Below, piece after piece: positions 45,425-58,700 of a stretch of 64,000 bases of DNA. The DNA is from Lactarius indigo. Taxonomy: Eukaryota; Basidiomycota; Agaricomycetes; Russulales; Russulaceae. The stretch covers positions 111,170-175,169 of the forward strand of contig JAFKAC010000109.1 of assembly GCA_025766275.1 (NCBI GenBank), given 5' to 3'. The notes beneath the pieces are model-generated. The model was not told the origin of the DNA. It saw only the letters and a program-made list of their open reading frames with translations, and made no database searches. The stretch's first letter is position 1, and every line of letters begins with the position of its first letter. Made by a program: the position numbers and the translations under genes.

Positions 45425-46903
45425 ATGTATCAAGACCTACTAGAAATGGAGAAGAAGTTGGACTGGACGATAATGCGAAAGAAGGCCGAGGTGCAGGATG
45501 CGTTGGGAAGGACAGCGTCTGTGCGTGCTACTTTCTTTCTCCTTGACCACGTCAGAGAAGCTGTTTCATGCAGGTAACACGCACACTACGGCTTTTCCTG
45601 TCCCATACTGTCTCCGGACAAGCGTGGCAGTCTGGCGAAACGTCAACGTCTGGTACTGCTGACCCACCGAATTTCGAAACTGGTCAAGGCATTCCTGCAT
45701 GGCAGTTGAAAGTCGAAGGTCGCTTGCTCGAGGTAAACCCGCCAAATGACCCTTGACCTTGGTGCACTCACTTATTCGCATCCACGCAGCTTCCGAATCA
45801 GCGAGCCAGAGACAGGACTCCCCCGCGACAGTTCTCCACATTGATCAAGACCATGGTCGTTGAACTTGATCGTGACCCGGCATTGTACTCTGATAGCAAT
45901 ATTGTCGAGGTACGATCATACGTGCTAATCATGCGAGGATGACGATTGCATGATCCCTCCCTCAGTGGCACCAAAATCCTTCACACCCCATCCTCGATGG
46001 ATTTACGATACGACGAACGGGGGACACACCAACGAAAATGCGGCTTATTCTACACTTACTACAACACCCCGAGCAGTTCCGAGTACTCCCAGAGCTAGGT
46101 AGGAGACAGACGGTCATCTGCACCCGTGCCCATCGAAAGTGATCTCTTGTAGGCAACATACTCGGTATCAAAGAAGAAAGTAAAACAGGGGTTATTCAGG
46201 CTTTGTGGACGTATATCAAAACGAACAATTTGCAGGATAAGGTCGACCGTAAACGAATACATGCCGATGCCGCGCTGCGACCTGTACGTGTGCAGCAGAT
46301 TAAAGCAACCCCTATGCGCTTACGAGCATTCCCCCTTAGATATTCGGTGCCGAAGTGATCCCATTCAATTTCTTACCAGAGCTGGTCAACCGCTATCTGG
46401 CACCACCAAATCCTGTGGTCATCAACTATACAGTGAATCCATCTATCCCACCCCCAGAACGTCCAACAGCCTGGGATATAGAGCTGAAGTTGGAGGACGT
46501 TGCGTTGAAGTCAAAAATGCAGGGCGTGACCCTAAACCCGTCCCGAGATACTTTACGGGAGTTGACGAGGCTAGATGACGAAGTTGGTCTATACGATCTA
46601 CTTGCCTATTCTTTTCGGACTAACCCTCGTCCATAGATCGCGACGCTAGCCCAGTCTCTTCAATCCTCTGTCCTGAAGAGGCAGTTCCTGCAGTCTTTTG
46701 CGGAGGATCCTTCGGGTTTCGTCCAGACTTGGCTAGCCTCCCAATCGCGAGACTTGGAATCTATTCTCGGGAGCGGCCCTAGCGAAGGTGCAACAATCCG
46801 CAAGGAGGATCTATCTCGCAGCGAGTTCTTCCGGATGCCATGGGTCGAGGAGGCGGTGGCGATTTGGGACGGGATGCGTATCGCGAACAAGGTCACGGGA
46901 TAG
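45425..46903 (+). CDS. SWI/SNF chromatin-remodelling subunit, SMARCD/Snf12/Rsc6 type (SWIB domain)
   Basis: Exons: 45425(or earlier)-45520, 45574-45732, 45790-45909, 45966-46098, 46153-46283, 46340-46582, 46637-46903, which stay in frame (382 residues from ATG 45425). N-terminal MYQDLLEMEKKLDWTIMRKK and RTLRLFLSHTVSGQAW are family signatures. NNLQDKVDRKRIHADAAL, then FNFLPELVNRYL, form the SWIB/MDM2 fold. The tail LKRQFLQSFAEDPSGF, then SRDLESILGSGPSEGA, ends at stop 46901-46903. The readable frame continues upstream as KRKLNDRNLPASILSDPQLS to a TGA near 45294, so the true start lies in an upstream exon. A candidate ATG at 45246 and a TACTAAC branch-like word at about 45307 lie there, but I could not join them in frame. 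The last intron uses a GTTGGT donor. Confidence 0.85.
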
Positions 46904-47424
46904 CAACGTATAGCAACCTTTTAACAATTATTTTCTCACGCTTTTGTGTCGTTCGTTCCCACCCTCTACCTACCACGCGCCAAGCAAGGCGGGTACTGTA
47001 CATAGCCGCGACACACCGCGGGGAAGGTGGAGCGGAGGCAATGGAAGCTGTATTCCTAATTAGATGACACCTCGATTGTCCCCTTGAGGACACTCTATCG
47101 CCGTCCCAGGGTGTCTCAGAGCGATCCAAAGCTCTAAACTGGTATTTCCAACCGGCGTCGTAGCATCTCCTACCGATGATAACGTTTATACCCCGACATC
47201 GCAAAATGCGTGTTTGTGGAGTACTGATTACTTCTAGCAATGTTGACTGACTTTTTTCGCCGCATCCCTCGGACGGAAGCACCGCTGTCGACCAACTATG
47301 GTAAAGCCGTGGAAAGCGCGGGAGTGGACGCTGTGGGTTCCCCTCAAATTAGACATTTGACTCGTGTACGTGGACAATATAAGCTGATTGGTAGATCTGC
47401 CCCCCTGGGTGGAGCATTCGCAAT
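46904..47424. other. Spacer between the SMARCD-type and MFS genes
   Basis: 3' flank and promoter sequence. Nothing else recognised. Confidence 0.35.
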
Positions 47425-49654
47425 ATGTCTCTAAAGTCACGCTCTCACGAGACTGTGCACGAACTGCCCTCACAGTCTACCATCCTAGCAAAGGAAGACC
47501 TCCACGATGAAGGATCTGTCGACCCAGTGTATCAAGCAAAGGCTCGCGTACTCAATCAGGCCCTCCAGGAGATTGGTATGGGCAAGTACCAGGTGCGCAT
47601 CCCCACCGACTTTCGTCCTTACACCGTGGAGACCATATCTCTTTCAATTTAGTGGGGTCTATTCGTTGTTGCGGGTTTTGGATGGTTCACGTGAGTGCTT
47701 GATGATGGTATGCCTTGGTAGGGCCACAGCCTGACACACACTCCTACTGACAGGGACAGCGCCTGGCCGGTAAGCCTCACGGGCTCGAATATACGCGGTC
47801 TAGTGATACGCGGTCACCTATGCGCAGCTCGTGACTGGGCTAATCCTTTCCCCGACCGTAAACGAGTTCCATTTCAATAAGCCGTTCTTGTCTCTTGCCA
47901 CAAATATAGGGCTGCTCGTTGGCTCCATTCTCTGGAGTTTTGGGTGCGATATCTGGGGTAGAAGGTTCGTATACCGAGTACCGCTACGTCTTCTGCACAC
48001 CCTCTGATCTCTCACTTTCATTGTAGATGGTCATTCAACCTTACGTTGTTCATTGGAGGCGTATTTGGGACAGCGATGGGTGGTTCCTTGACGTTTGTAA
48101 CGCTCGCGTCCCTCGCCGCAGTTTCCAGCGTCGGTGTTGGTGGAAACATCCCCGTGGATTCTGCCGTCTTTCTCGGTCTGTCCATCCTGTGCTACTCGTT
48201 TCCCCATTTCTGACGTATAAACACTCGCACAGATTTTATACCCAGTTCCCACCAGTATCTACTCACGTTCATGGCCATTTGGTGGACTTTCGGACAGTTG
48301 TTCGGCTCTCTGGTATGTCTTGCATACGAATCGATCCCTTAAATCAGCCTCCCAACTCTTCCTCCTAGGTTGCCTGGCCGCTTATCGCAAACTTCTCGTG
48401 TACGCCAACAGGCCCGTGCACGCGCTCAGACAACATGGGTTGGCGTTATTATGTTTTCACACTCGGGACGGTTATGCTGCTATTCTCTCTCGTGCGCCTA
48501 TTCGCATTCCCCCTATATGAGTCTCCGCGTTATCTCCTAGGGCGCGGCCGGGACGCAGACGCCGTGGCCGTCGTGCATGAAATCGCGCGATACAATGGAA
48601 CCGAAACGACCCTTGCGGTCAAAGATCTCGAAGAAGCCGCCCGTGGTGCGGAGGATAAACAAAGTGTGCATAAGTGGCGAGCGCTGAGCGAAGGCTCACC
48701 GTGGACGGGAAAACATGTCCGTACACTATTTGCGACGAAGAAAATGGCCTGGTCTACTACCCTCCTGATCTGGATATGGGGTGTGTTCTGGTTTAGAACC
48801 CAGGTTTTGGTTCTGATCCAACCGTGGGTGGTCAGGTCTCATTGGGCTCGCGACAACCCTTTACAACAACTTCTTGCCATACCTGTCAGCACGCATACAT
48901 GTCGAGCCTGAGACGTCCACTGATGTTCCTCCTCAGTCTAGCAAGCCGCGGAGCGAAATTCGAAGACGCTACATACCATACGACTTACCGCAACGTCAGT
49001 GCCAGCACTTGATCCGAAGGCAGTCACTGACAAATGACTTCAGCAAGTTATTCTCGCTGTTGTAGGGATACCTAGCGCAATTATTTCCACATGGACAGTC
49101 GAACTACCATATATGGGACGACGCGGGACACTGGCTGTATCGGCAGGCAAGCACGCCTGTCTCTACAATATTGACGTCATTCTACAACCCCCTCCCACAT
49201 CTAGGGCTCACAGGGGCGTTTCTGTTCGCGAGTACGACAGCCCGTAGTTCCCCTGCATTACTCGGATGGAATTGCGGGTACGCGCTTTTCAGTAACGTCA
49301 GTGAACCAAAACATCACCCCCTTCCTGTGACCTGTTGACGGGAAACCCGCAGATCATGTACGGTGTGCTTTATGCTATCTCTCCTGAAATCTTCCCAGCC
49401 AACCACCGCGGCACCGGAAATGGACTCACTGGAGCCGCGGCCCGCGTTTTTGGCCTCCTAGTACGTTTTTTCTGGCGCCAACTCCCTCCCGTACGAACTG
49501 ATCAACGTTCACGTATGTACAGGCACCTATTATCGCGTTATACGCGAACCTTGATACTGCCGTACCTGTATACATTGCTGGCGCTCTTGTCATCGGTTCA
49601 GGTGGTCTTGCGCTGTTGCTGCCGTTCGAGCCTCGGGGTAAAGCATCCATCTAA
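47425..49654 (+). CDS. MFS transporter, SV2/SVOP-like
   Basis: Twelve-helix plasma-membrane or vacuolar transporter; substrate unknown. Start MSLKSRSHETVHELP. The family signature VLNQALQEIGMGKYQ precedes helix 1. Following exons give TGLILSPTVNEFHF, GLLVGSILWSFGCDIWGRRW (motif A-like), VGGNIPVDSAVFLG, AIWWTFGQLFGSLVAWP and YESPRYLLGRGRDADAV, then a charged middle loop (TLFATKKMAWS). C-terminal half: YNNFLPYLSARIHV, WTVELPYMGRRGTL, GVLYAISPEIFPANHRGTG and NLDTAVPVYIAGALVIG, stop at 49652-49654. All exon joins I followed keep frame. The intron starting at 49147 uses a GC donor (CAG|GCAAGC). Introns at 47691 and 47770 leave a 16-nt exon between them. Confidence 0.85.
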
Positions 49655-50569
49655 ATTTAATTACGACCTCGTGTCATCTTCCTTGGGAGAACAAGGCGAG
49701 TAGAAAGGTAACACGGGCATCTTTCCTTTTCTGTTTTTTTTTACGAACTTGTACTCGCTGGTGTGGCCCCCAAGGTGCCCCCACATTACTAGACGTGGCA
49801 AATCTGCAACATAGCTCGCATTCGCATAGAAATATATGTTCAAGTTCACCCTTATCGAGTATTTTACGAATCAGACAAAGGTGGTTCGTTGAGCTTTGTC
49901 GTCAAGTAATACAATTCAGATTGTTTGTTCTCCACGGTAATACCGAGGCGGTTTTAGAACTCGAAGTAGGATAAGGTCCTGCAGGATGTATTACAATACT
50001 AATGCCTCGGAACTGAGGGCCAGCTGATTAATATCATTGCGTAGCGAACATGCGATCTTAGAAATTTCCACAGAAGTTCGGACAACTTCGCTAGCTCGTT
50101 CTCTTGTTCTGCCCTTGCTTTGACTGCCTTGGATATGCGGAGCTAAGTCGGAGTCGGCAACCGGGTTGGTGCCTTTTGCGTAACTCAGGTCCCATCCTGG
50201 CACGGCGGAGCCACTCGCTCGCCCAAATCGTTACTCCGCCTCGCATCTGCGCATCTGCCTGTTTGTTACCCTCGATACGATAGCTCAATCCCCCAAACTA
50301 CCAACGAAGATCTTGCAATACCGGCCAGAAGTGAATGCCACGTGAAAACTTAATGACAACCTCCGAACTTGCGCTGCTTTTGCGACCAAAGTACTCTGGG
50401 ACCGTTCGTATACGGTCTTCCCACTGATGCGATCCCGTATCCAGACGGAGAGAGCGTCGTCCCGAATCACGGACACATAGTCGGATGTTTCATGCCGTGA
50501 CCTCCTGAGGGCCTAAAAAGTGCGCCTGACCCCACAACATGAGGGGTTCCCACATCCAGATTTTCAACC
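49655..50569. other. Spacer between MFS and GMC genes
   Basis: Short frames only. Holds the MFS 3' end and the GMC promoter. Confidence 0.35.
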
Positions 50570-52847
50570 ATGCGAGTGACCTTCTTCTGCACCTTTGGGG
50601 CGATTTTTTCTTTGGTGGCTCGCGCTGCCTTGTATGACAATCCTGGATCATTACCAAAAAGACAGTATGACTACATCATCGTTGGAGGTGAGCCAAACCT
50701 TTCGCAATCGGCTCACAATATAACCTCGCTGACTTATTTTTATAGCCGGTGCGGCTGGAAGTGTGCTCGCCAATAGACTATCTGCATCACCGCACAATGT
50801 GGTACTCGTGATTGAGGCCGGCCCTAGGTAGGGACTTTCACCAACTGGCCAGTGTTTATTGACCAAGCAGCGAATATATACTAGTGATACTGTTAATCCC
50901 ACTATCCCGATACCCTTTCTGTGCCCGTTGCTTGCGAATACAGTCGTCGATTGGAACTACACGACCATCCCACAGGCAGGACTCAACAATCGAACCATAG
51001 CTTATCCGCGAGGGAAGACCCTTGGTGGCTCAACATCAATCAGTGAGTTTGGACCCCGCGTTTCTGACTACGGCTTCTGAAACTCTGTAGATTACATGGT
51101 CTGGAGCCGAGGGCCAAGCGATGACTACGACCGCTGGGCACGTGTGACTGGAGACTCAGGGTGGTCATGGAAATCTATGCAGCCTGTCATCAAATCGGTT
51201 CGCTGTCGACAGGGATCTGCATTCGCGTCGTCTAATACGTGTCTAGATTGAAGAGCTCGTTCCTCCTGCAGACGGTCATGACACGACTGGCCAAATCGAC
51301 CTGCATGTGCATGGCACCTCTGGACCTGTACAGATCAGCGTCCAGGGCTCTCGAGCTGACCTCGACTCGCGGGTGCTCAAAGCCGCCGCTCGGTTGAGTC
51401 ACGACTTTCCTTTCAACATGGACGTAAATTCGGGCAATCCTCTGGGCATCGGTAGGCTACCTTCGTCATCGCTTTGGCACGAGCGTGATTGTTTTGCCAG
51501 GTTGGAACCAATTCTCTATCGGAGAAGGCAGGCGGACGAGTGCTGCGACGGCATACCTGAGACCCGTTTTGTCTAGGTCCAATTTGGACGTCCTCATCAA
51601 TACCCAGGTAACGAAAGTGCTCCAGACAGGTACAAGGAAAGGCGTCCCGGTTTTCCAAGGTGTCCAATTTGCACAATCGGTCGCTGGTGAGCGTCTCTAA
51701 TGCGGGTCGTCGTTCTTCCCGTCACTTACCGTCGAATAAGGTCCAGTATACACCCTCAACGCAGCCAATGAAGTTATCTTGTCAGCTGGCTCTGTGAACA
51801 CACCGCAGCTGCTTATGCTCTCTGGTATTGGGGACAAAGCCCAACTGAGCAGGTTTCATATTAATACTATTGTAAATTCTCCCATGGTCGGGAAGAATCT
51901 GCAGGACCACGTCGTGCTCCCCAACGTTTGGTCTGTGAACGCGACCTTCACCTATGACGACCTTCGGAACGCTTCTATTGTGCAAGCGTATCTCGCTCAG
52001 TGGACAGCCAACAAAACTGGGCCGTTCGCAACAGCGCCAAACGAGGAAATCGGCTGGTTTAGATTATCCCCAAATGATACCATATTTCGTACCGTGGTTG
52101 ATCCATCTTCGGGCCCGCGTTCCCCACACTATGAGTTTATCTTCGCTGTGCGTCACTATAATACCCTCTTGCAAGTGGGCTCAAGTATTTTCTGGCCTCT
52201 GTAGGAATCCTTTGCTTCTTTCGTTGAGAAGAGCCCGCAGATTGGACGTTACATGATGATAGCCTCGAACCTCATTACTCCCACTTCGCGTGCATTTCCT
52301 AAAGTTTTTCCATATGATACTGGTTCTAACACTCGCTCTATCGCAGGTGGCACCGTCACACTTCGCTCGGGAAGCCCCTGGCAGGCGCCGTTGATCGACC
52401 CGGCGCTGCTCAGTACAAAGTTCGACATCATCGCAATCCGCGAGGCGATTAAAGCCGCCCTGCGCTTCGCCTCCTCACCTGGATGGGATGGCTACGTCAT
52501 AGGCCCGTTCGGTGATCTCGCCACCGCCACGACCGATGCTAAGCTCGAGGCGTATGCGCGGCGGAATGCCGCGACCGTCTTCCACCCCGTGGGGACGGCG
52601 GCGATGGGTCCGGGGAATTCTTCAACTAGCGTCGTCGATCCGCACCTAGTGGTCAAGGGAACCATCGGCTTACGCGTTGTCGATGCGAGCGTATTCGTGC
52701 GTATTCCTCCCTGGGATGTACCTTGGTCGCGCATACTAATCGCCATGTTGAATGTTGCGTTAGCCGTTTATTCCTGCATCGCATCCGCAGGCCTCAATCT
52801 ATGCCTTTGCTGAGCGCGCGGCGCGTCTTATACTCTCGGTAAGCTAG
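50570..52847 (+). CDS. Secreted GMC oxidoreductase (aryl-alcohol oxidase-like, FAD)
   Basis: FAD-dependent oxidase or dehydrogenase of the glucose-methanol-choline family; in wood- and litter-rotting fungi such enzymes oxidise aromatic alcohols or sugars and supply H2O2. A signal peptide (MRVTFFCTFGAIFSLVARA) opens the protein. YDYIIVGAGAAGSVLANRL is the ADP-binding loop, formed across the first intron. TIAYPRGKTLGGSTSIN then YMVWSRG, and EVILSAGSVNTPQLLMLSGIG (split here for length: ILSAGSVNTPQLL) are PROSITE-type family signatures. The catalytic His lies in VFHPVGTAAMG; the second active-site residue is in the last exon (PASHPQASIYAFAERAARLI). Stop at 52845-52847. At least nine introns of 50-65 nt. 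The final exon starts at the CCGTTTATT after GCGTTAG. Substrate not predictable. Confidence 0.88.
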
Positions 52848-53100
52848 CTGAGCCAGTCTACATGATTTGTCCTCACTAACACGAGGTGGAGACCTCCGTA
52901 AGTTGCATTCCAGAAATGCACTGTGAAAACGCCAAGTACTATTATTAGTCTACTGTTGCAACACTTTTATAGATGCACGTCTAGCTCTATATCAACACAT
53001 CCAATTTTAATGATTATTTTGTCAATGGAGAGCCTATCCTCTCCGCTACAAGATGGTTCCATGGATCATACAAAAATGTGTAAAACCCACTAGAGAGGGA
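52848..53100. other. 3' flank of the GMC gene
   Basis: No features recognised apart from the repeat that follows. Confidence 0.3.
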
Positions 53101-53444
53101 ACCTTGCTTGACAAGGTCCCATGGTAGGTCGAAATTCTGACCGGATCGACAACGACTCCAAACAATCCTAATTTGAACAAATTACTGTACTTGACGTCAT
53201 ACATTTTCACGCTTTGAACAAATACATTCTGTTTGCGGTCTTTATCCAGAGAAGGGAAGCATACGATGCTGTGGGCAAAAAAAAATCGAATTCATACGAT
53301 AGCAAATCAAGAGTGTCATTCATGCAGTTTCGGGCACTCATCGTAAGAAGTCTTAGCGTAAAATACGAAACGTATTTGTCTGTTTCACAAAACCAAACAC
53401 CGAACCCCAAGCAAGGTCCCTGTCGACGAAGTCGACACCTAGTA
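53101..53444 (-). repeat. Dispersed ~0.3-kb repeat, copy B
   Basis: Inverted match of 28583-28889. It begins ACCTTGCTTGACAAGG and carries CAAGCAAGGTCCC near its other end, so inner ends form a 10-bp inverted repeat. The outer edge reads CGACACCTAGT, single here, where copy A borders a duplicated ACTAGGTGT. Confidence 0.7.
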
Positions 53445-53906
53445 AACATGAGACACACATTTTGTTGCTCATTTTTGAACACTTTTCGAGCCACAGAATG
53501 AGTACTGAAGGTATAATACACAGATAAAGTACTAAAGTATGTTCTATTGGATACATCAATTCCCGATCTTGACATTTGAGGTGTCAATATTGCGCGTAGT
53601 GTTAGATGAGGCCAATCAGTTGGTGTTGCGTCTCTCGGGTTGGTCTTATTTGGCTGTTGCACCAGTGGACTAGCAACAGCAAGGGCCAATGGTAACGTAG
53701 AGAGCGCACCCACTCAATGCTTGGATATTTTTTATTCGAATACAAAGTATGACATATTGTGTGGTGCTCTTATTTCTGACACTCAAGAAGATAAATATAA
53801 AGGGATATACGACACGGCCAGCGTCATGAGTCGGGATCAAAGGGAGGAATGACGTAAGCATCGAATCTGTTATTATAATTCTCATCTGCGACGCAGGTGT
53901 GAACCA
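53445..53906. other. Spacer, nothing recognised
   Basis: Only short frames. Lies 3' of the membrane-protein gene on the minus strand. Confidence 0.3.
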
Positions 53907-55795
53907 TCAGGCGATACCATCGATAGTTCGACGACTCGATGGCAATCGAGCGCCAAGGCTCGACATTTCGGTTGACTCGGTTTCTTTCTCGATCGTCGAT
54001 TTATCGGCGAGGGTGAAATCCCAGTCTTCTGTGCTATCAGTACCAAAGCCACCACTGGCACGGACGCGACTCTGGGGGAGGACAGTGCTGCTGGCCATCG
54101 TCGCCCCTCTGCTATGCGTTTTAAACCGCAACTCGCCATGGGTTTCCGGTCCTTGGGAATATTTGTCGCTACGGACAGGGTCAGCGGCGTGATCACTTTA
54201 AAAAGGTGACACAGTTCAGATTTCACGTACACCTCCATGTTGTAATTTGCAAGGGACCGGTACATCCGAGTCGCGCAGATTTCCCTGCCGCCGGAAGGTT
54301 GGTACATCCACCACACAGATTGCTTTACGTTTTGGGGCAGCACTCACATGGTGAAAACTGATCAAACGGCGATCAATGATCGATCAGCATGTGGCTCCCG
54401 AATGCTGGGAACAGACAAAAACTTACGCGCAAGATTTTGGAACATCTGGAAAGGGCGCCGTGAGCGCTCTCTGACGTGATGTATATTCAGTCTACGCACC
54501 AAATTCCATGGATCTGAACATACGGGAGTTGGACGCTCAGTTACGGCCAAGTCTACAACCAAATTCTCTCACCATTTAGATTCAGATTGATGAAAATCTG
54601 GTCGGGGATAGGTGAGACGTGGGTCTAGCTTCCTGTGAAAAAAGATTTACCGCAGATGGAAGTTCCCCTATGGTCGCTGCAACAAGCCATATCAAACCCT
54701 AGTTCTACGTTTTAACATAGGATAGCAGGCAGGACACGCGCTCAACGTACCTGCACGTATAAATGTCTAAACATGCCGTATTTTGTTTGATGGGAGCGCA
54801 ACAGGCCGGCCAGCATTATGATCAGCTGTACGAAATCAGTCGCCACGGTCACAGTGATGTTGTCTCGGCTTTGAAACGTATTTTCGAGAAGGCATGCACG
54901 CGCACTCGGTGACCACGTGGAGCGGACCTTCGTTTGAAAAAATTGGCAAACTTTAGTCACTCGGTAATAAATACTCCATCAGATGCTCACCTTTACGATA
55001 CCTGTTGATTCATCAACCGCATCCATGAGAAAGAACGAGTAATTCGGCAACAATCACGGACCGTATAGCAGGAATCCGACATTGGTAAGCCACATCCCAA
55101 TTGTCAGCGCCATTACCAAGTAGTTGCGTCTCCATATGGCAACCCTGATGACCACTTGCGGTTACTGCAGTCCGGAGGGCGACGGCAAGGTAGAAGAAGC
55201 TCACACTCTTAGGGAAATGAGTGCTGATGCACAGGCAAAAGACGTGTAGGCTGTGATCTGAGGATACCTTGAGCTTCCATGAGTGTGAGATGCTCTTGAG
55301 AACGTACGAGAGTCCAGAGAATCCATTGCTACCTTAGATTAGAAGGGATAGTGAACACCGTTCGGGTATGCATCTTACCTGGCAATCTATCTGGTGCGTG
55401 ACGTTGAAACCTACGATGTTGCCGATTGTAGTACCCAATGCTCCAAGGCGACTGACCGAGTACAGCTAGACAACCGTGATATTACAGCAATGTCCTAGTG
55501 ACGCATGGGATCCTTGGGCGTACCACCAATGTCCATCGAAAATTTCTCTTGCCAGTTATGTATTCCCACTCGAAGTCCATCGTCGTGAAGAAGTCCCAGC
55601 TAAACGAATTTCGATTCTCAGCTAGTGAGGGGGGATAACGGTTGTTACGCACAGGAAAATGCCATCCAGGCAATGCATAAAATTCACGAAAACAGCTTTG
55701 TTTCCCCCCAAGGATCAGAGAGCACACAACCGCAGTTACTAACGAGACTTACCGAAATCGGCTTTGATTACGGCAGGATCATGGAAATTGACCAT
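53907..55795 (-). CDS. Seven-helix integral membrane protein (basidiomycete family)
   Basis: Belongs to an uncharacterised basidiomycete membrane-protein family with GPCR-like layout; ligand unknown. Pieces in order on the minus strand: possible first exon MVNFHDPAVIKADF (ATG 55795), FVNFMHCLDGIFL, FFTTMDFEWEYITGKRNFRW, YSVSRLGALGTTIGNIVGF then NVTHQIDCQ, FACASALISLR, then VAIWRRNYLVMALTIGMW. RSTWSPSARACLLENTF, VATDFVQLIIMLAGLLRS, GLIWLVAATIGELPSA, FINLNLN and ATRMYRSLANYN follow. The C-terminal tail (MASSTVLPQSRVRA to the stop at 53907) is polar and presumably cytosolic. Each piece is bounded by plausible short introns; some exon joins, including the one after NVTHQIDCQ and the last one, are unresolved, so a mild decay cannot be excluded. 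Confidence 0.65.
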
Positions 55796-58700
55796 GTTGA
55801 ATCCGAGTACCACCGTCGGGGCAAGACAAGCTATCTGGCAGACGCAAAAGAGTTGAGGGAGCGTCTATGCGTTCGGGCATCTGTCCACGGCTTTTGAGGT
55901 GTTCGGGGAGAGGGAGCAGTTCAAGTATGGCTCGGGAAAAAAAAACCGAAACCACGGAGGAAGTAGCTGACTTAGGCACGAATAGCGACCGTAACTCAAA
56001 ACCCAAAGCGGGGCTACAGTACCGTTTCATAACACAGATAACGTACGGGCATCACCCGCGCCTTGAGCACATGGGACGATGATTGCGAAAACATTTATTC
56101 GCCAGCCACTTTTGTGTCCATCTATTGACGAATTTTCGGACCAACTTCAATTGGACAAGTAAATTTGGAGTGTGTCCGCGTCCACGAGTCAATTCTAAGT
56201 TCTGAGGTTTTGCATACGGCCCCCACCATTTACCAATATAGGTAAGTGCGAGCCGCCGGAGTCGCTCGTCACCGCGGATTTATTGTCCAATGGGCGATCT
56301 TGACGGGCGCGGGTTCACGAGCTAGTGCGACAGCTCTAGAGAGTGGCATCGCCAAGGTCAGTTTGTTTTGTTGGCTGTGGAGGTGGAGTGAGTAGGCAGA
56401 TGATATGTTTCCGAGTCACTAGTTTTTAGATCACTGCCCACCAAAGTCTGATCAACTGTACCAGCAGGAAAAGGCCTCGGGAAAAGCGTCCACCACAGCG
56501 GACTTGCAGCGGACTACAATTAATAAAGCGGAGATTAAGAGAGGACAAAGTCCTGATCACCTTCCAGTCATTGGAAGGTTCTGTGGGGGCAACTTCTTTT
56601 CTCCTTGGGCTGTGGTACCGTCAGAGGGCCGGCAGTTTACTAAAGGGGATCTCGGCGAAGAGTGGGGTTCCTTGGCGTGCTCTTCGCACACAATTGTACA
56701 GTACACTAACGGTGGCGTTGGTCAAATCCACGGACATAAAAAAAAGAACGAAGTCGTGGACTGTTACGAATAAACGAAGAACGCCGCGAGCCACAGTGCC
56801 GGGACGGAAGGCCGGAGACCGCTCCAGACTACGCAATTATCTTCAACTCGGTTCAATTGCACATCCTTTCAAGTCCCTGACCTGCAACCACCCGCCTTTA
56901 TCTACATTGCCTCTTGTGATGCCGTCGTGTCCATGATCTTCTGTGTTTGTCGTCCTGCCACTGTAAGTACTGGGTCAACGTTCGATGGTGGCCGCCGCGT
57001 CTTGGTCATAGTTACTTACAAACGACCTTAAGAACGAGAAGAGTATAGTACGTATTGTATTGCGCTTCGCTTCTCGCCTCGTACCGGATCATGATGTGTC
57101 TGGCCCACGGGATTAGAGTCGGTCGTGGTCGGTTTGCCACCTCACGTCGTCCACTTTTATCGAGAAAATGGGACGTTTGGTTGATGCTTCCAATCCGTCT
57201 TCCCTATTGTCTTACACTTCTCGCTCCTGGCATCACCCGGTCACCGGTCGCTACATTTATTTTTATACTCTGTTGCTATTGCTCGCTCCCCGATATCGCC
57301 GACAAGGGCACCGCGCGTGTGTGCTTTCAAGACTAACCTCGTTCAATTCCTAGCTTTCTGTTGTCTTTTCCCTCTCCGTGCTATTTCGCCTATGGATCTA
57401 ACTCACCTGATCGGAATAACGTCAATGCCCTAGGTATCGTCGTTTCTACAGTATAAGTACTCCATCGGGGTGGTCTCTTTTGCGAGCCGTGTTTGTCTGC
57501 TTCGAGTGGAGTGGCACTTTATTATTGTTTCAGGAGGCCAGGAGCTCCATAGGCTGCGCGCGAGAGCTGAGTCATATTGTACGCTTTTCTTCCATATCTC
57601 AGGTTAATGGAAATGCGGTTCCCTTACCTGAAACACCTTAGGTCCGGATATGACGTCGGTTCAGTCAGCGTATCAGTACTGAGCAGTGATACTAATCTCC
57701 GGTCCCTTCGCGCAACAACTTCAAAGTTCTGGCTGTCCCGGGGCCTTTTGTTAAAACATGCATCGGGAGGTAGACGCTAGTACCAAGCCCAGGCTGGTCG
57801 TACCCAATCGCTTTGTGTTCAAGTACAGTATCTGGCTTTGGGCCACACCATGAGGTTTTTCTTTTTTTGACATTGCAGATATAATTGAGGTGGCACGGGC
57901 GAACCAAGCCGTCCCAATGTTGATGGAATGAAGACCTCGGGTAAGAGCTACCTCGCTTACTCGCACGCTTTGCGAATGGCGAAGATCCTTGATTAGTTGG
58001 GCGGTAGCTGAGGCATCATGTCCGGCAATTCACAATTGGCGACACTGTAGATTGCTGTCGGCTCGGACGTGCTCTAGACTCGTAACCAGTTGTTCTAACG
58101 AGGAGGGGTCACAGACGACTAGAGGGTCCTCTATTCTCCGAGGGTCATAGACCAGCACCGGTCTAGACACTTTCACGGGAGGACGGGAGGAAGGCGAAGG
58201 TCTAAGCCTCTGTTTTTTTTGATTCCAGCTTTGTGCAATCTTGGGGCTCAACCCAATGTAAGTCATTTCTCCTTTCCAGAACTAGGTGTTACTACGCGTA
58301 TTTCCCTTCGCACTTATGTGCTACTCCGAATATCTGGAGTGTGTTGCCCCCCAACACGATTGGAGACGGGCAGCGCGATCACCGCGCAGCGGTTAGGGTC
58401 GGTTTTCGTGTTACCGCGGGCCATGGACATCGTCGCCTTGCCTATGACACTTCGTCTCTTCGTGCGCTCGTTGCGCAGCCCGGTTGGTCGTGGGGAAGTG
58501 CCAGCGCGCTTGTCTTGGACCCGGATACTTGGAGGCGCGCGCTTGTCACTTTCCATGGGCGTTCTTCGTTGCTTGTTCGTTCAGGGATCTCGACATTGCT
58601 GATGTTCTGTCCCTCTTCTCTTCCACGCTCATGAAGTGTGAGTGGACTTGGCGATTTGTCTAATGTCGAGGAGTTTCTGGGGCACTGCAGGGTACATCCC